A DNA stretch of 64,000 bases from Cordylochernes scorpioides (taxonomy: Eukaryota; Arthropoda; Arachnida; Pseudoscorpiones; Chernetidae). Position 1 is the first letter of the stretch. Each line of letters opens with the position of its first letter. The position numbers were made by a program, and so were the translations under genes. This document shows, one piece after another, positions 45,149 to 56,345 of the stretch. The DNA is taken from contig CP092869.1 of the NCBI GenBank assembly GCA_030710605.1, forward strand, positions 9,574,552-9,638,551, read 5' to 3'. The notes under the pieces were generated by a model. It searched no databases. It was not told the DNA's origin and saw nothing but the letters and a program-made list of their open reading frames with translations.

Positions 45149-46010
45149 TGAATTAAATATGGATTACTCTATTTTAAAAACAAATATACTATAAATTGTA
45201 TGGAAAAGGACAAAAGATCCCTGTACAGAGAACCAAGAAGAGTTCTTGAACTTCTTTATGAGCTCGACCTCCAACATCTTGTCTAAATCAGACTAATAAA
45301 AGGATAAGTAAAATAAAATCTCAAATATAAATCTTAAGATTGATGGCAATCAATTCAATAATAACCATAGTCATCTAAAACCCCATTTATCTTTAAAATG
45401 TTGTATCAAGTCCATATATATAAATCTGAACGAATTACAAGAAAACCTTTTTTTTTTAATGGTTCTATTTATATGTTTATTAAAAGGTAGGGATTAGATT
45501 TGCATAACTCCCACGGAATAAACATTGCATATCAGATCCATTTATTCCTTTAAACCCCCACACACTGATTTTAAATATTTCCTATCAATATAGAAATAGG
45601 TTTGTGATATATTTACATATATTATAATTTTATTCCCCGTAAGAGGATAAATTGGCTGAAATTCTATATGTAAATATATTTTATTTAATAGCATATCCTA
45701 TTTCAGAAATATTTATGGTATATGTGTAGGTTGTGAGGTGGTTTTTAAACTTATAAACAATCCAAACTTAGATCCATTCTTCGTTCTTTTGCGCGCGCAC
45801 TTCTACGAAATTTAATATAATATATAAATATATTTTTTAAATAGACCAATCCATAAATAGATCTCTAATATAAAAGGCATATATATATATTGAAAATATA
45901 GCAATCCATATATAGATATTTAATTAAAAAGGCATATATAGGATCAAAATATAGGTAAATAAATGATATTTTGATTCAATATATGCCTTTTCAATTAATT
46001 ATATATATAT

Positions 46011-46228
46011 ATTAGATAATAAAAAGGCATATATTGGATTTAATAAAATATTTATTTTGCCAATATTTCGGCTGGCTGAACGCCAACCTTTATCGAGGCA
46101 TTACATTTTTGTATATACAGGTGTATACAAAAATGTAATGCCTCGATAAAGGTTGGCGTTCAGCCAGCCGAAATATTGGCAAAATAAATATTTTATTAAA
46201 TCCAATATATGCCTTTTTATTATCTAAT
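46011..46228. repeat. IR1 element, near-perfect 218-bp palindrome
   Basis: Ends ATTAGATAATAAAAAGGC and exact inverse; arms of about 104 bp meet at a short centre. Hammerhead-like hairpins lie at 46059-46098 (-) and 46141-46180 (+). Both have GGTTGGC/GCCAGCC and GAAA but TCGATAA in place of the catalytic box. Copy A has no matching element here, so it inserted after the duplication. Confidence 0.85.
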
Positions 46229-46289
46229 GAATTAAATAATATGAATTGCTCTATTTTCAAAAAAATATATATATATATTTCTGAAAATA

Positions 46290-46432
46290 GAGCAATCCAT
46301 ACTTAAATCATTAGATAATAAAAAGGCATTTTATACAAAAATGTAATACCTTGATAAAGGTTGGCGTTCAGCCAACCGAATTATTGACAAATAAATCTTT
46401 TATTCAATTCAATATATGCCTTTTTACTATCT
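46290..46432. repeat. IR1 element, short form (copy B)
   Basis: Counterpart of 31676-31820. Confidence 0.6.
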
Positions 46433-48317
46433 AATATATATATATTTAGGAATATTTTTAAAAAATGAATGTGTGTACTAATTAAAATTAGCATATAACG
46501 GACTATCCATTTTCTTTTAAGTATTTATTTGTTGCAATTTGTAAGTATAACATCAATTATACATATCTTAAAGAAAGAAGGTGTCTGTTTTACTAGTGGT
46601 CACAGAGTGTATCTTATTTCATGATTAATTATACATATTTCTGTGAAAAATAACTAACTCTAACTGGCCAAAGTATCTATTTTTCACAGAAATATGTATA
46701 CCGGCCAGGCATCCTCATCTTCAGGATATTAATTATACAGTTATTCAACAATACGGGAGATAAAAAGTTATCTTTTTACTATTATATCTAACTAGACAGA
46801 AATCCCGGCTTCACTCAGCTTTTCCTAAGTAAATATTTGCCAAAAGAAGAATGTTTTAACACAGAGAATTTATCATTTTTCTATTATTAGTAGTAAAGGA
46901 ATGTGAAGATAGAAATTCATTAATATTTAATTCTCATGAATATTTTCAAAACACTAGAATATGTAAATTTGACTTTTATTGGATAAATTAGCATATTCTG
47001 AGCCGACACGATGACAATGTTTTCTATCAGAATAACTTCAAGTAGTTGCCAAATATATATATATATATATATATATATAATAATAAATAGTTATTTAATT
47101 TTATAGTCCAGTTTTGTATTAAGATTATCTTCACTATTATGATCATTTAAATACAAATTATAAAATTTTGTAAAATGTTATTAATTTGTAGATAGAGAGA
47201 GAAAAAAAAAAAATCCTTTACTTCTATTACATCCTCAAGTTAATTATATAATTATAATTAATAACAATAAAAAAAATTAACAAAGTAACGTCTATTACAT
47301 CGGCTTTTACACGTCATTCAGACATACTCTAATCCTATATATAGAATAATCGAAGAGATAATATATATAATAGTTAGAAAAAAGAGAGAAAGACAGAACC
47401 ATGCACTTTTAATCAAACTAATAATAAGGAAAAGAAAAAAAAAAAACAAAAAAGAGTTTTATAAAGAAGGTAGATAAGATTGTTAGTATATATATATATA
47501 TTTTTTTATGATTTTATATTTTATCCTTTTTTTTTTTTTTTTAAGATTTTTAAAGGTTTTTTTATTTTATAATATGATTATAAATAGTTGTATTTAGTAA
47601 TATATCTATAGTATGAATTAACATTTGTTATAAGTTTGGATATTATGTTTTGAAACCCTAATGGTAGACCAGACATACACAAAAAACTTTAAATTGAAAT
47701 AAATTGGAAAAAGAGATCTGCTGGAACGGGGATCATCAGATAAAATTCCAGCGACATTTCAACCCCTTCTTTATTATGTCATAGATCTCCTTTAAACCGG
47801 ATTTTATGTGTTAATATTAAGTTGTTTCAGTGAAATATTTAAATGAACATATATAACAGATACAAACCTACCTCGGCCGCTGCGTCTTCCATTGTGAGTA
47901 TCTATTTCTGGCTCACACATGTCGCGGGAGGGGAATGTCCCCCCATATTTCAAATTTAGACCATTTATTCAGAATTTTTTTGAACAACAAGAAAATTAAA
48001 GAAGAAAGGAAAAATAGTTAAAGGAAGAAAGCTAAATTTTATAATCTTTACAGCTAGTTATATCAAAATAACTGATTTAACACTTATTCATCTTTTAATA
48101 TTCCTTTAAAAAGGCAAATTATAAGAGTTTAATAAAGCTATTAATTGTGCAAATTCACCCTTATTTAACTTCCATTTTCCTCCCCAGAAATTGGAGATTA
48201 AACAAAAATGAACTATATACTTTAACACTTTAAAAATCTTGTGAAAAAATCTTTTAATCAGTTATTTAATCAAAGTTTAATTAACTGTTAAAGGTTATAA
48301 ATTTGTATTAGTTAATA

Positions 48318-49661
48318 TTAAGAGAAATTATAGAAAGTTGATTTCATAAATGGATATTTCCATTTATTTTTTTTTAAATATTTTATAATTGATATACTGT
48401 TGAAATATTTTACTTGTTTGATACTAAATTTGTTTTTAATAAATTCCATGTTTAAATTTTTAACATCTTCTATGAAATTATCTAATATATTATTTATTCT
48501 ATAAAATCTTAGAAACTGACCATAATATATACCTTTACAGCAATTTAATGATATATTAGAATTCATATTACAGTATTTTATAATATTGAAATTATAATTA
48601 CTCTTTTTGTTATAAACTCTAACAGCACTATTTGTAAGGTCTATATTCAAGTCTAAAAAGTTAACTTTTTTGTTTCTATAAATTTTTTCATTGTTCTTAA
48701 GTTTCAAGTATTTAGGATAAATTTCAGGTATTAATTTTTTAAACAGTGGATTATTAAATATTATTATGTCATCTACATATCGGAATATTTGCCAATTAAT
48801 ATTATTTTGTAGAAAGTATTCTCTTTCGTACCAGAACAATATTAAATTTGCTAATAACGGACTAGAAGAAGTACCCATGGGAACGCCTTCTGATTGAATA
48901 TACATTTTATTTTTAAATTCTATATAGTTAAAATTTAAAAATGTTTCCAGTAGAGTTTTTGCTGTTTTAAGATCTAATTTAAATGTTTTATATCTGTTAT
49001 GAATAATTTTAATGTAGAAAGTTTTGTCATTAATGAATTCATTAAATAAATTGGTTATTTTATTATTTAGATCTCTTAAATTTATTTTAGAATATAGGTC
49101 CTCAAAGTCAAATGTGTGTACTGTTTCAATGTTTGTCCAATTGTTCATTAAATAATTAATGATTTTTTTATTTGAGTCGATAAATTTATAATTATATTTA
49201 TTAGTTAATTTATTTATAATAAATTGTAGTGTTGAGGCTAATTGTATATCAATATTTTTTATGACTGAATTTATACCAGATGTGATTGTTCTGAAAGAAA
49301 TAGGTTTTTTGTGTAGTTTAGGAATTATATAGAACTTTGGTATGTTTGGATTTTTGTGGTTATTATAAATTTTTAGTGAATTTTCAACATTTTTGATGTC
49401 TTTTTTTATTTTTGTGCCTGTAGTTCTAGCAAAAGTGTATTTATGATTATTATCAATTTCCTTTTTTAGTATATCGTGGTATAGATTTTTACAAATTAAA
49501 GATAAATTATTGGAACATTTATCTATAGGAGTGATAATATAGTCCTTCTGTAAATTAATTATATTTTCTTTAAAAGAAGGAATGTCTGAATTGGGTTTTG
49601 TGTATTTAAGTGTATTGTTATAATAATTTATAATTTCCTTTTTAATATTATGTTTCCATTC
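48318..49661 (-). CDS. PLE reverse transcriptase, 5'-truncated, no C-terminal endonuclease
   Basis: An open frame of about 446 codons with no stop from the junction near 49661 to the stop at 48318; ATG at 49148 is internal. In order: IDKCSNNLSLICK, PKFYIIPKLHKKPISFRT (N-terminal RT signature of PLEs), motif A FDFEDLYSKI, motif B GVPMGTSSSPLLANL, motif C YVDDIIIF with both catalytic aspartates, then NKKVNFLDLNI. About 130 residues follow and the protein stops without a GIY-YIG domain. Families with this layout either lack the endonuclease or carry it at the N-terminus (Naiad/Chlamys type). The missing 5' end prevents a choice. RT core appears intact. Confidence 0.85.
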   Translation of the reverse strand, partial: EWKHNIKKEIINYYNNTLKYTKPNSDIPSFKENIINLQKDYIITPIDKCSNNLSLICKNLYHDILKKEIDNNHKYTFARTTGTKIKKDIKNVENSLKIYNNHKNPNIPKFYIIPKLHKKPISFRTITSGINSVIKNIDIQLASTLQFIINKLTNKYNYKFIDSNKKIINYLMNNWTNIETVHTFDFEDLYSKINLRDLNNKITNLFNEFINDKTFYIKIIHNRYKTFKLDLKTAKTLLETFLNFNYIEFKNKMYIQSEGVPMGTSSSPLLANLILFWYEREYFLQNNINWQIFRYVDDIIIFNNPLFKKLIPEIYPKYLKLKNNEKIYRNKKVNFLDLNIDLTNSAVRVYNKKSNYNFNIIKYCNMNSNISLNCCKGIYYGQFLRFYRINNILDNFIEDVKNLNMEFIKNKFSIKQVKYFNSISIIKYLKKNKWKYPFMKSTFYNFS

Positions 49662-49979
49662 ACAAATAGTGCTGTTAGAGTTTATAACAAAAAGAGTAAT
49701 TATAATTTCAATATTATAAAATACTGTAATATGAATTCTAATATATCATTAAATTGCTGTAAAGGTATATATTATGGTCAGTTTCTAAGATTTTATAGAA
49801 TAAATAATATATTAGATAATTTCATAGAAGATGTTAAAAATTTAAACATGGAATTTATTAAAAACAAATTTAGTATCAAACAAGTAAAATATTTCAACAG
49901 TATATCAATTATAAAATATTTAAAAAAAAATAAATGGAAATATCCATTTATGAAATCAACTTTCTATAATTTCTCTTAA
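49662..49979 (+). pseudogene. PLE-2 RT C-terminal fragment (plus arm)
   Basis: Repeats the last about 105 residues of the minus-strand RT exactly, starting just after the FLDLNI motif (NSAVRVYNKKSN onward). It has no catalytic motifs. Confidence 0.85.
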
Positions 49980-51218
49980 TATTAACTAATACAAATTTAT
50001 AACCTTTAACAGTTAATTAAACTTTGATTAAATAACTGATTAAAAGATTTTTTCACAAGATTTTTAAAGTGTTAAAGTATATAGTTCATTTTTGTTTAAT
50101 CTCCAATTTCTGGGGAGGAAAATGGAAGTTAAATAAGGGTGAATTTGCACAATTAATAGCTTTATTAAACTCTTATAATTTGCCTTTTTAAAGGAATATT
50201 AAAAGATGAATAAGTGTTAAATCAGTTATTTTGATATAACTAGCTGTAAAGATTATAAAATTTAGCTTTCTTCCTTTAACTATTTTTCCTTTCTTCTTTA
50301 ATTTTCTTGTTGTTCAAAAAAATTCTGAATAAATGGTCTAAATTTGAAATATGGGGGGACATTCCCCTCCCGCGACATGTGTGAGCCAGAAATAGATACT
50401 CACAATGGAAGACGCAGCGGCCGAGGTAGGTTTGTATCTGTTATATATGTTCATTTAAATATTTCACTGAAACAACTTAATATTAACACATAAAATCCGG
50501 TTTAAAGGAGATCTATGACATAATAAAGAAGGGGTTGAAATGTCGCTGGAATTTTATCTGATGATCCCCGTTCCAGCAGATCTCTTTTTCCAATTTATTT
50601 CAATTTAAAGTTTTTTGTGTATGTCTGGTCTACCATTAGGGTTTCAAAACATAATATCCAAACTTATAACAAATGTTAATTCATACTATAGATATATTAC
50701 TAAATACAACTATTTATAATCATATTATAAAATAAAAAAACCTTTAAAAATCTTTAAAAAAAAAAAAAAGGATAAAATATAAAATCATAAAAAAATATAT
50801 ATATATATACTAACAATCTTATCTACCTTTTTTATAAAACTCTTTTTTGTTTTTTTTTTTCTTTTCCTTATTATTAGTTTGATTAAAAGTGCATGGTTCT
50901 GTCTTTCTCTCTTTTTTCTAACTATTATATATATTATCTCTTTGATTATTCTATATATAGGATTAGAGTATGTCTGAATGACGTGTAAAAGCCGATGTAA
51001 TAGACGTTACTTTGTTAATTTTTTTTATTGTTATTAATTATAATTATATAATTAACTTGAGGATGTAATAGAAGTAAAGGATTTTTTTTTTTTCTCTCTC
51101 TATCTACAAATTAATAACATTTTACAAAATTTTATAATTTGTATTTAAATGATCATAATAGTGAAGATAATCTTAATACAAAACTGGACTATAAAATTAA
51201 ATAACTATTTATTATTAT

Positions 51219-51344
51219 AATTAATTTAGATTTAGCTTGCTAATCTAATCAAATCTAACTGATATAAGTTATCATTATTATCAGTTTGCTCCTTAAGTTT
51301 TTTAAAATTAGAATCACTGTTATAATTTTGTTATATAGTTTCTA

Positions 51345-51383
<39 letters not shown>

Positions 51384-51540
51384 ATTGTGAGACGCCCGTG
51401 TCTCAAGTGTAATGCGCGGCTTGCCGCGAGAGGGGATGAGATCCTTGAAAAAGATGGCCGTTTAGCCCATTGAAATATCGGAAATAAAAGATTATTTATT
51501 TAATCCAAGATGTGCCCTTTATGAACATATTTATTTATAT
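51219..51540. other. Insert beside PLE-2 with (TA)n and hammerhead-like hairpin
   Basis: (AT)n at 51350-51380, a short GC-rich hairpin GAGACGCCCGTGTCTC, then CTTGAAAAAGATGGC...GCCCATTGAAATATCGG at about 51469-51512. Absent from copy A. Confidence 0.5.
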
Positions 51541-51721
51541 GTTGTAGTTAGTCCATATACGCCAAATATTGTCAAAGGAACCAACTCTATTTATGTATTT
51601 ATATATATATTATATATATATAAAAATATTTCTGTTGTATTCTGTAATTACAATTGATATATTAAATTATTATTATTTGTTGCTTTATTTTGGTATAAAT
51701 GAGTATGTTACGATATTGTTT

Positions 51722-52003
51722 TGCAGTCGTGGGAATAATAAAATAGTTTTTATCAGATATTTCTTTATTTGAGTTAAGGAATATATATGAAAAGCGTAAT
51801 TTGGTAAAAGTACTGCCTGGCTTAAGGCGAGTAGAACAAGGAAAACAAAAGATTTTTACATAATTTACAAAGATTTGAGCCGGCCCGCGGGAAACAACAA
51901 CAATCGGTTTTTATATGCAAATCGTGACCTCTGGCGGTCGATTTAACAGAATATTTGAATCTATGATATATAATTTTAAACAAAATAATATTTTTATATA
52001 ACA
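51722..52003 (-). repeat. LTR-like repeat (282 bp, copy B)
   Basis: Counterpart of 32620-32899. Confidence 0.6.
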
Positions 52004-52550
52004 TATATATATAAGATGATTTTATATATGCATGATACTATTTACAAAGAACATGGCGCCTCTACCAGCGCTGCAGAGTTTGGTGGAGAATCACCAGCAG
52101 GTCTCCAGCGACACCATATTTATATATAAAGGATATAGCTGAAAGTCATACTTCTAGTTCTCCTGTTGAAGGGCATCTTAGCCAGAAAAACAAAAACAAA
52201 AAGTAAAGAAACCTGGCCCTTAACTGCTTGTTAATTTTAATGAATTGTAAAGGCAGAAATGAAGTGTAATATTAAAGATATCAAAGTGAATACAAGAGTA
52301 TGACTGAGCAGAGAAATTATTGTTAGAAAGGGATCAAGCTTTCGAGAAAAGGCGATCTTTAACAGGTACTAGAGAGATCTAACGCTTAGGTTTCACAACA
52401 ATAAAAATACACTTGCCCAACACCCCTAGTGTATTTACTTTATTCAATTCTGAGTGATTATTGTTCTTATAAAAATGTTACAGCTTTTTTCAATCCTAAT
52501 ATTATGTAGTGAACTCTGAATGATCCCCGAATATCATCATAGGTATTTAC

Positions 52551-53083
52551 ACTCATGGACAAAACTTAAGGAAGTTGTATCTTTCAGCATGTATATCGGG
52601 ATTCAGACAATAACTCTGAAAGATAATAGAGTGACCTTTATTGAAGATACACGAGATAACCAAGTGTGTATACACTCATGGACAAAACTTAAGCAAGTTG
52701 TACCTTTTAGCATGTATATCGGGATTCTGAAAATAACTCTGAAAGATATTACAGTGACCTTTTTCGAAGACACACGAGATAACCAAGTGTGCATACACTC
52801 ATGGACAAAACTTAAGCAAGTTGTACCTTTTAGCATGTATATCGGGATTCTGAAAATAACTCTGAAAGATATTACAGTGACCATTTTCGAAGACACATGA
52901 GATAACCAAGTGTGTATACACTCATGGAGAAACCTTAAGGAAGTTCTACATTTTAGCATGCATATCGGGATTCAGACAATAACTCTGAAAGATATTACAG
53001 TGACCTTTAATGAAGACACAAGAGATAACCAAGTGTGTATACACTCATGGAGAAAACCTAATGAAGTTGTACCTTTTAGCATG
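52551..53083. repeat. 123-bp tandem array, left part (copy B)
   Basis: About four and a half units with the same unit start as 33432-35153. Interrupted at 53084 by the 7.2-kb element; the remainder is at 60294-60650. It lacks the run of identical units seen in copy A. Confidence 0.8.
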
Positions 53084-53502
53084 TACAGGGTGATCCAAAA
53101 GTCCCGCACAACTTTAAAAATTAATAACTCCGCGAATATTTGCGCTAGAGTAATGCGGTAAACACCATTGTGTTCAGGATGCAATGGGATTTTTTATGGC
53201 AAATAATGAAAAATTCGAAATTGATTTTAGTTACAAATTTATTCGCTAGATGGCGCTCTACCAGAATCAGAGATTCAGCGGCCAAATTGTTTGATAAATT
53301 GAAAAATATAACTGAACGACACGTATTTTTCCTTTTTGAATACCAGGAAAGAACCCTAATAATATCAAATGATAAATTAATAAAACACCATTTCGCCAAA
53401 AGTTAGAAGAATTGGTTGACGATTTTTAAATACAATCTGAGATATGTAAAATAGGTATATGCAAATTAAAACATCTAGCAAAAAATATTTATATTTTAGA
53501 TG

Positions 53503-54189
53503 GAGTTTTGTGAAATAAATTGAATGTTTGAAAATAACTACTGATATCAATACACGATTTTTGAAATGTTAATATAGTACCAAAATTATGATGGCACTAC
53601 TAATAAGATTCCGTGCTATAAGGAATGTATAGTTTCTTGACTAATTGTCGACACTTGACTATTTAACTGGATATTTGTCATGATCCAAAAATAAAATATA
53701 GAGGGGAGTGACAAAATATATTTGTCGTACTTTATTCCAAATATCCTATGGGTTTGTCAAATGTTATCATTGTTTATTATACTGTACATAATTTTGAAAA
53801 TGTATCCCCTAAAAAAAAAATAATTTTTAAATCGACCTTTTGCGTTGAAAAACGTGGTAGTAAAATCATTTTGTATTATTTATTGCGCAAAACATCTAAA
53901 GTTGGGGGGGATACAGAGATTATTCCTTATGCTATTTCTTCTAATGAGCGAAAAGCGATAAACTAAACATAAGGGGTAAAATTGTGTATACCAGTGTTAT
54001 TCGAGAAGTTATAACACTTTGGCCTGCACGAAATAATATAAAATGTGGGCAAATGACAAACAAAAAATTACCGTTTACAGGAAAAAAAGAGTCAAGATGT
54101 GAGGACAGCATTTATTATTCCCATAACCCAAAACAAAGAGCTGCAAAATATAACACATCAGGTAACTGCCTTCTCTCTTGTATTAGGTC
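53503..54189. other. Element interior, no gene assigned
   Basis: AT-rich, with a plus-strand frame of 72 codons at 53748-53966 that is not recognised. Confidence 0.4.
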
Positions 54190-55290
54190 ACAATCCTTGC
54201 TCAATGTGGTGCCCTTCATTCTCAAACACCGCCTGCAGACGATAAATGACAGAATGGTCGCAATTAAATAGTTGAAATTTATAAAACGTGCCATCTGATA
54301 GAAGCCTTCAACATGGCCAATGTGGTAGGCCGGCATCGATAAAAACGCGACTTAATGTACCCCCATAACCGAAATTGTAAGGCGTCAAGTCTGGTGATAT
54401 TGGGGGCCACTGGTATATAAAGTGGCGACTTATCAACGATTTCCACCGAACGTTTCCTTCAGCAATTGTTTGGCACCGCGGGAGATATGAGGAGGTCCTC
54501 CATCTTGCAAGAATGTTATTTCGCTTAGTACTTGTCTGTCCTGCAATATGGGAATAACCCTTTCTCTCAAAAGTTGAACATAACGTTCACCAGTTACAAA
54601 AACAGTTTTAAAAGTTCTTCCATTGATTTTTTCAAAGAAAAATGGCCCAATAATAAAAGAAAAAGTGACCCCACACAAAACTGTAACTCTGTGCTGATGA
54701 AGTGGTATTTCTGTAAAAATCCTAGGGTTTTCTGTTGCCAAAATGAGGCAGTTTTGAATGTTAAATTCTCCCTTCAGATAAAAGTGAACATCATATGCTC
54801 TTAGAACATTTGACAGCCAGTTTTCATCAATATCAATTTGCCGGAAAACCCATGCAGCGAATTCTTGACGCTTCTCAAAATCGCTGACTTTCAACTCGTG
54901 GAAACTTTGAATTTTGTTAGGATATTTTTATAGAAAAATTCTAAATGTGTGTTCTCTCCAAACTGTTCCATACGAAATTCCCGTTTGTCGAGAAACTTGT
55001 CTAGCACTTACTTCTCCATACGTGGATAACGTTTCAATAGCTTCAGCATTCTGCAAAACCGTATCAGCCACTGACTTGCATGTCGATGGTCTTCCACTCC
55101 GAGGTTTTGCTTCCAGAGATCCAGTTTCCTCAAAACTTTTAATCAATCGCTTTAGAAAGTAGCAACTCATTGGTCCTTTACCGCTTCGAATATCTTTAAA
55201 GGAACGAAACGCTCGTAAAGATTCAGTGGCAGATTCTGAATCACAATTAAAACAATTCACCAAGAGTGCTTTATCCTGTAGTGACGGCAT
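54190..55290 (-). pseudogene. Mariner/IS630-type transposase with N-terminal DUF4817-like HTH
   Basis: Starts MPSLQDKALLVNCF; residues about 1-90 are a helix-turn-helix region with FLKRLIKSFEETGSLEAKP and RSGRPS, the linker typical of IS630/Tc1/mariner and DUF4817 proteins. The catalytic region follows in another frame: YDVHFYLKG (first D), FLQDGGPPHIS (second D), then SPDLTPYNFGYGG, where the third acidic residue appears as N. The C-terminus has ENEGHHIEQ. Frameshifts near 54910 and 54450 and the altered third residue indicate a dead copy. The start codon lies inside the target duplication of the LINE inserted upstream. Confidence 0.8.
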
Positions 55291-55436
55291 TCCAGGGGGA
55301 AGGGGAGAAGTTCGACCACACCTCCTTGCGGTCCCCCCTGGACCCTTGGAATATTTGACCAAATTCTGGTTCGTTTCCAAGATGACTAACGTTGCAACGG
55401 CACCCATTTTCAAATGAAGAGCAAAACTGATATCTC

Positions 55437-56345
55437 CAGTAATGCTACCGCGTCCGGGGTAACCGCCGCATCAGGAGCTGCAGCTCGAGCTCATGATGAG
55501 AAATCTACTACAAGGACACAATTCAATCTACTACAACTCAATATAAATGGTACCCAGAGGAAAATAAAGAGCTGACTTGTCTTCTCTGTGACAACAATGT
55601 ACATATTAATTGTCCTCAGGAGACAAAATTGAATCAGAATCTGAGATTCAATATCAAAGATTATACAAAACTACGAAAGGACAGACCGGGAAAATTCGGA
55701 GGAGGACTTGCCGTTTTGATTAAAACTCTAGAAATCAAATTTAAGGAAATCGCCTATAATCTGAGTAAGCCTAGAGAAAGCACGACAGAAGCTCAGGCAA
55801 TAGAAATCTATCTTACAGATAAAACAATTCTAATCATAAATGTTTATCACCACAATAATACTAGCATCAATACAGGCCTGATAGAGACATTAAGTGAAAC
55901 GTCTTCGGATATCGCAATCATACTTGGTGATTTTAACGCCGAAAGACCAACTTGGGGATCACCTGTCCAGGATAACAAAGGTCAGCAGGTTGAGGACATG
56001 CTAACCGACCTCGACCTTACGCCGTTAAATAACGAAAAGAACACCTATATATCAAAGTCCACAGGCACAGAATCCGCAATAGACATCACAGCGATAAATT
56101 ACAACATCGCACCCACAACACAATGGAAAATTCTGAAAAGTGCAATCAGTGAGCACAGACCAATTTTAACAACCCTAAAACTCAAAATTGAGAATTTTCA
56201 ACAGAATAAAAAAAACACTGGAAAAAAAATACAGAAAAGCTTGAAGAACTGTGCAACGAAGAATTAAATCACAGAACGATTGACAAAAACTTGGAAAAAT
56301 TCTCTTTGAACATATCCAAAGTATCCTCTGTTTGCCCTCATAGAA
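55437..56345 (+). pseudogene. LINE ORF2 N-terminal APE-type endonuclease
   Basis: LLQLNINGT and CPQETKLNQN (metal-binding Asn and Glu of apurinic endonucleases) are at the start, then GGGLAVLIK, ILGDFNAERPTWGS (catalytic DFN) and SEHRPILTTLKL (SxH). The domain is thus complete in order, but a frameshift near 55570 and a second near 56220 break it. It nicks target DNA in non-LTR retrotransposition. It ends where gypsy sequence begins. Confidence 0.8.

Larger units (their letters stand above)
47079..51218. mobile_element. Palindromic Penelope-like element (PLE-2)
   Basis: Inverted arms 47079-48635 and 49662-51218, both 1557 bp and almost identical, flank a 1026-bp centre. The minus-strand copy contains most of an RT; the plus copy is truncated to the RT C-terminus plus 3' region. 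Identity between arms (for example one A/C difference near 47460/50830) and absence from duplication copy A show it is recent. The architecture mirrors PLE-1, but no GIY-YIG follows the RT. Confidence 0.85.

Noticed and set aside
53170-53406. 78-84-codon frames repeated at both ends of the 7.2-kb element
   Set aside because: They are mirror images within the terminal inverted repeats, overlap on both strands and have no recognisable domain.
55226-55417. Plus-strand frame overlapping the transposase start
   Set aside because: It reads across the LINE insertion junction; the real genes on either side are the minus-strand transposase and the plus-strand LINE.
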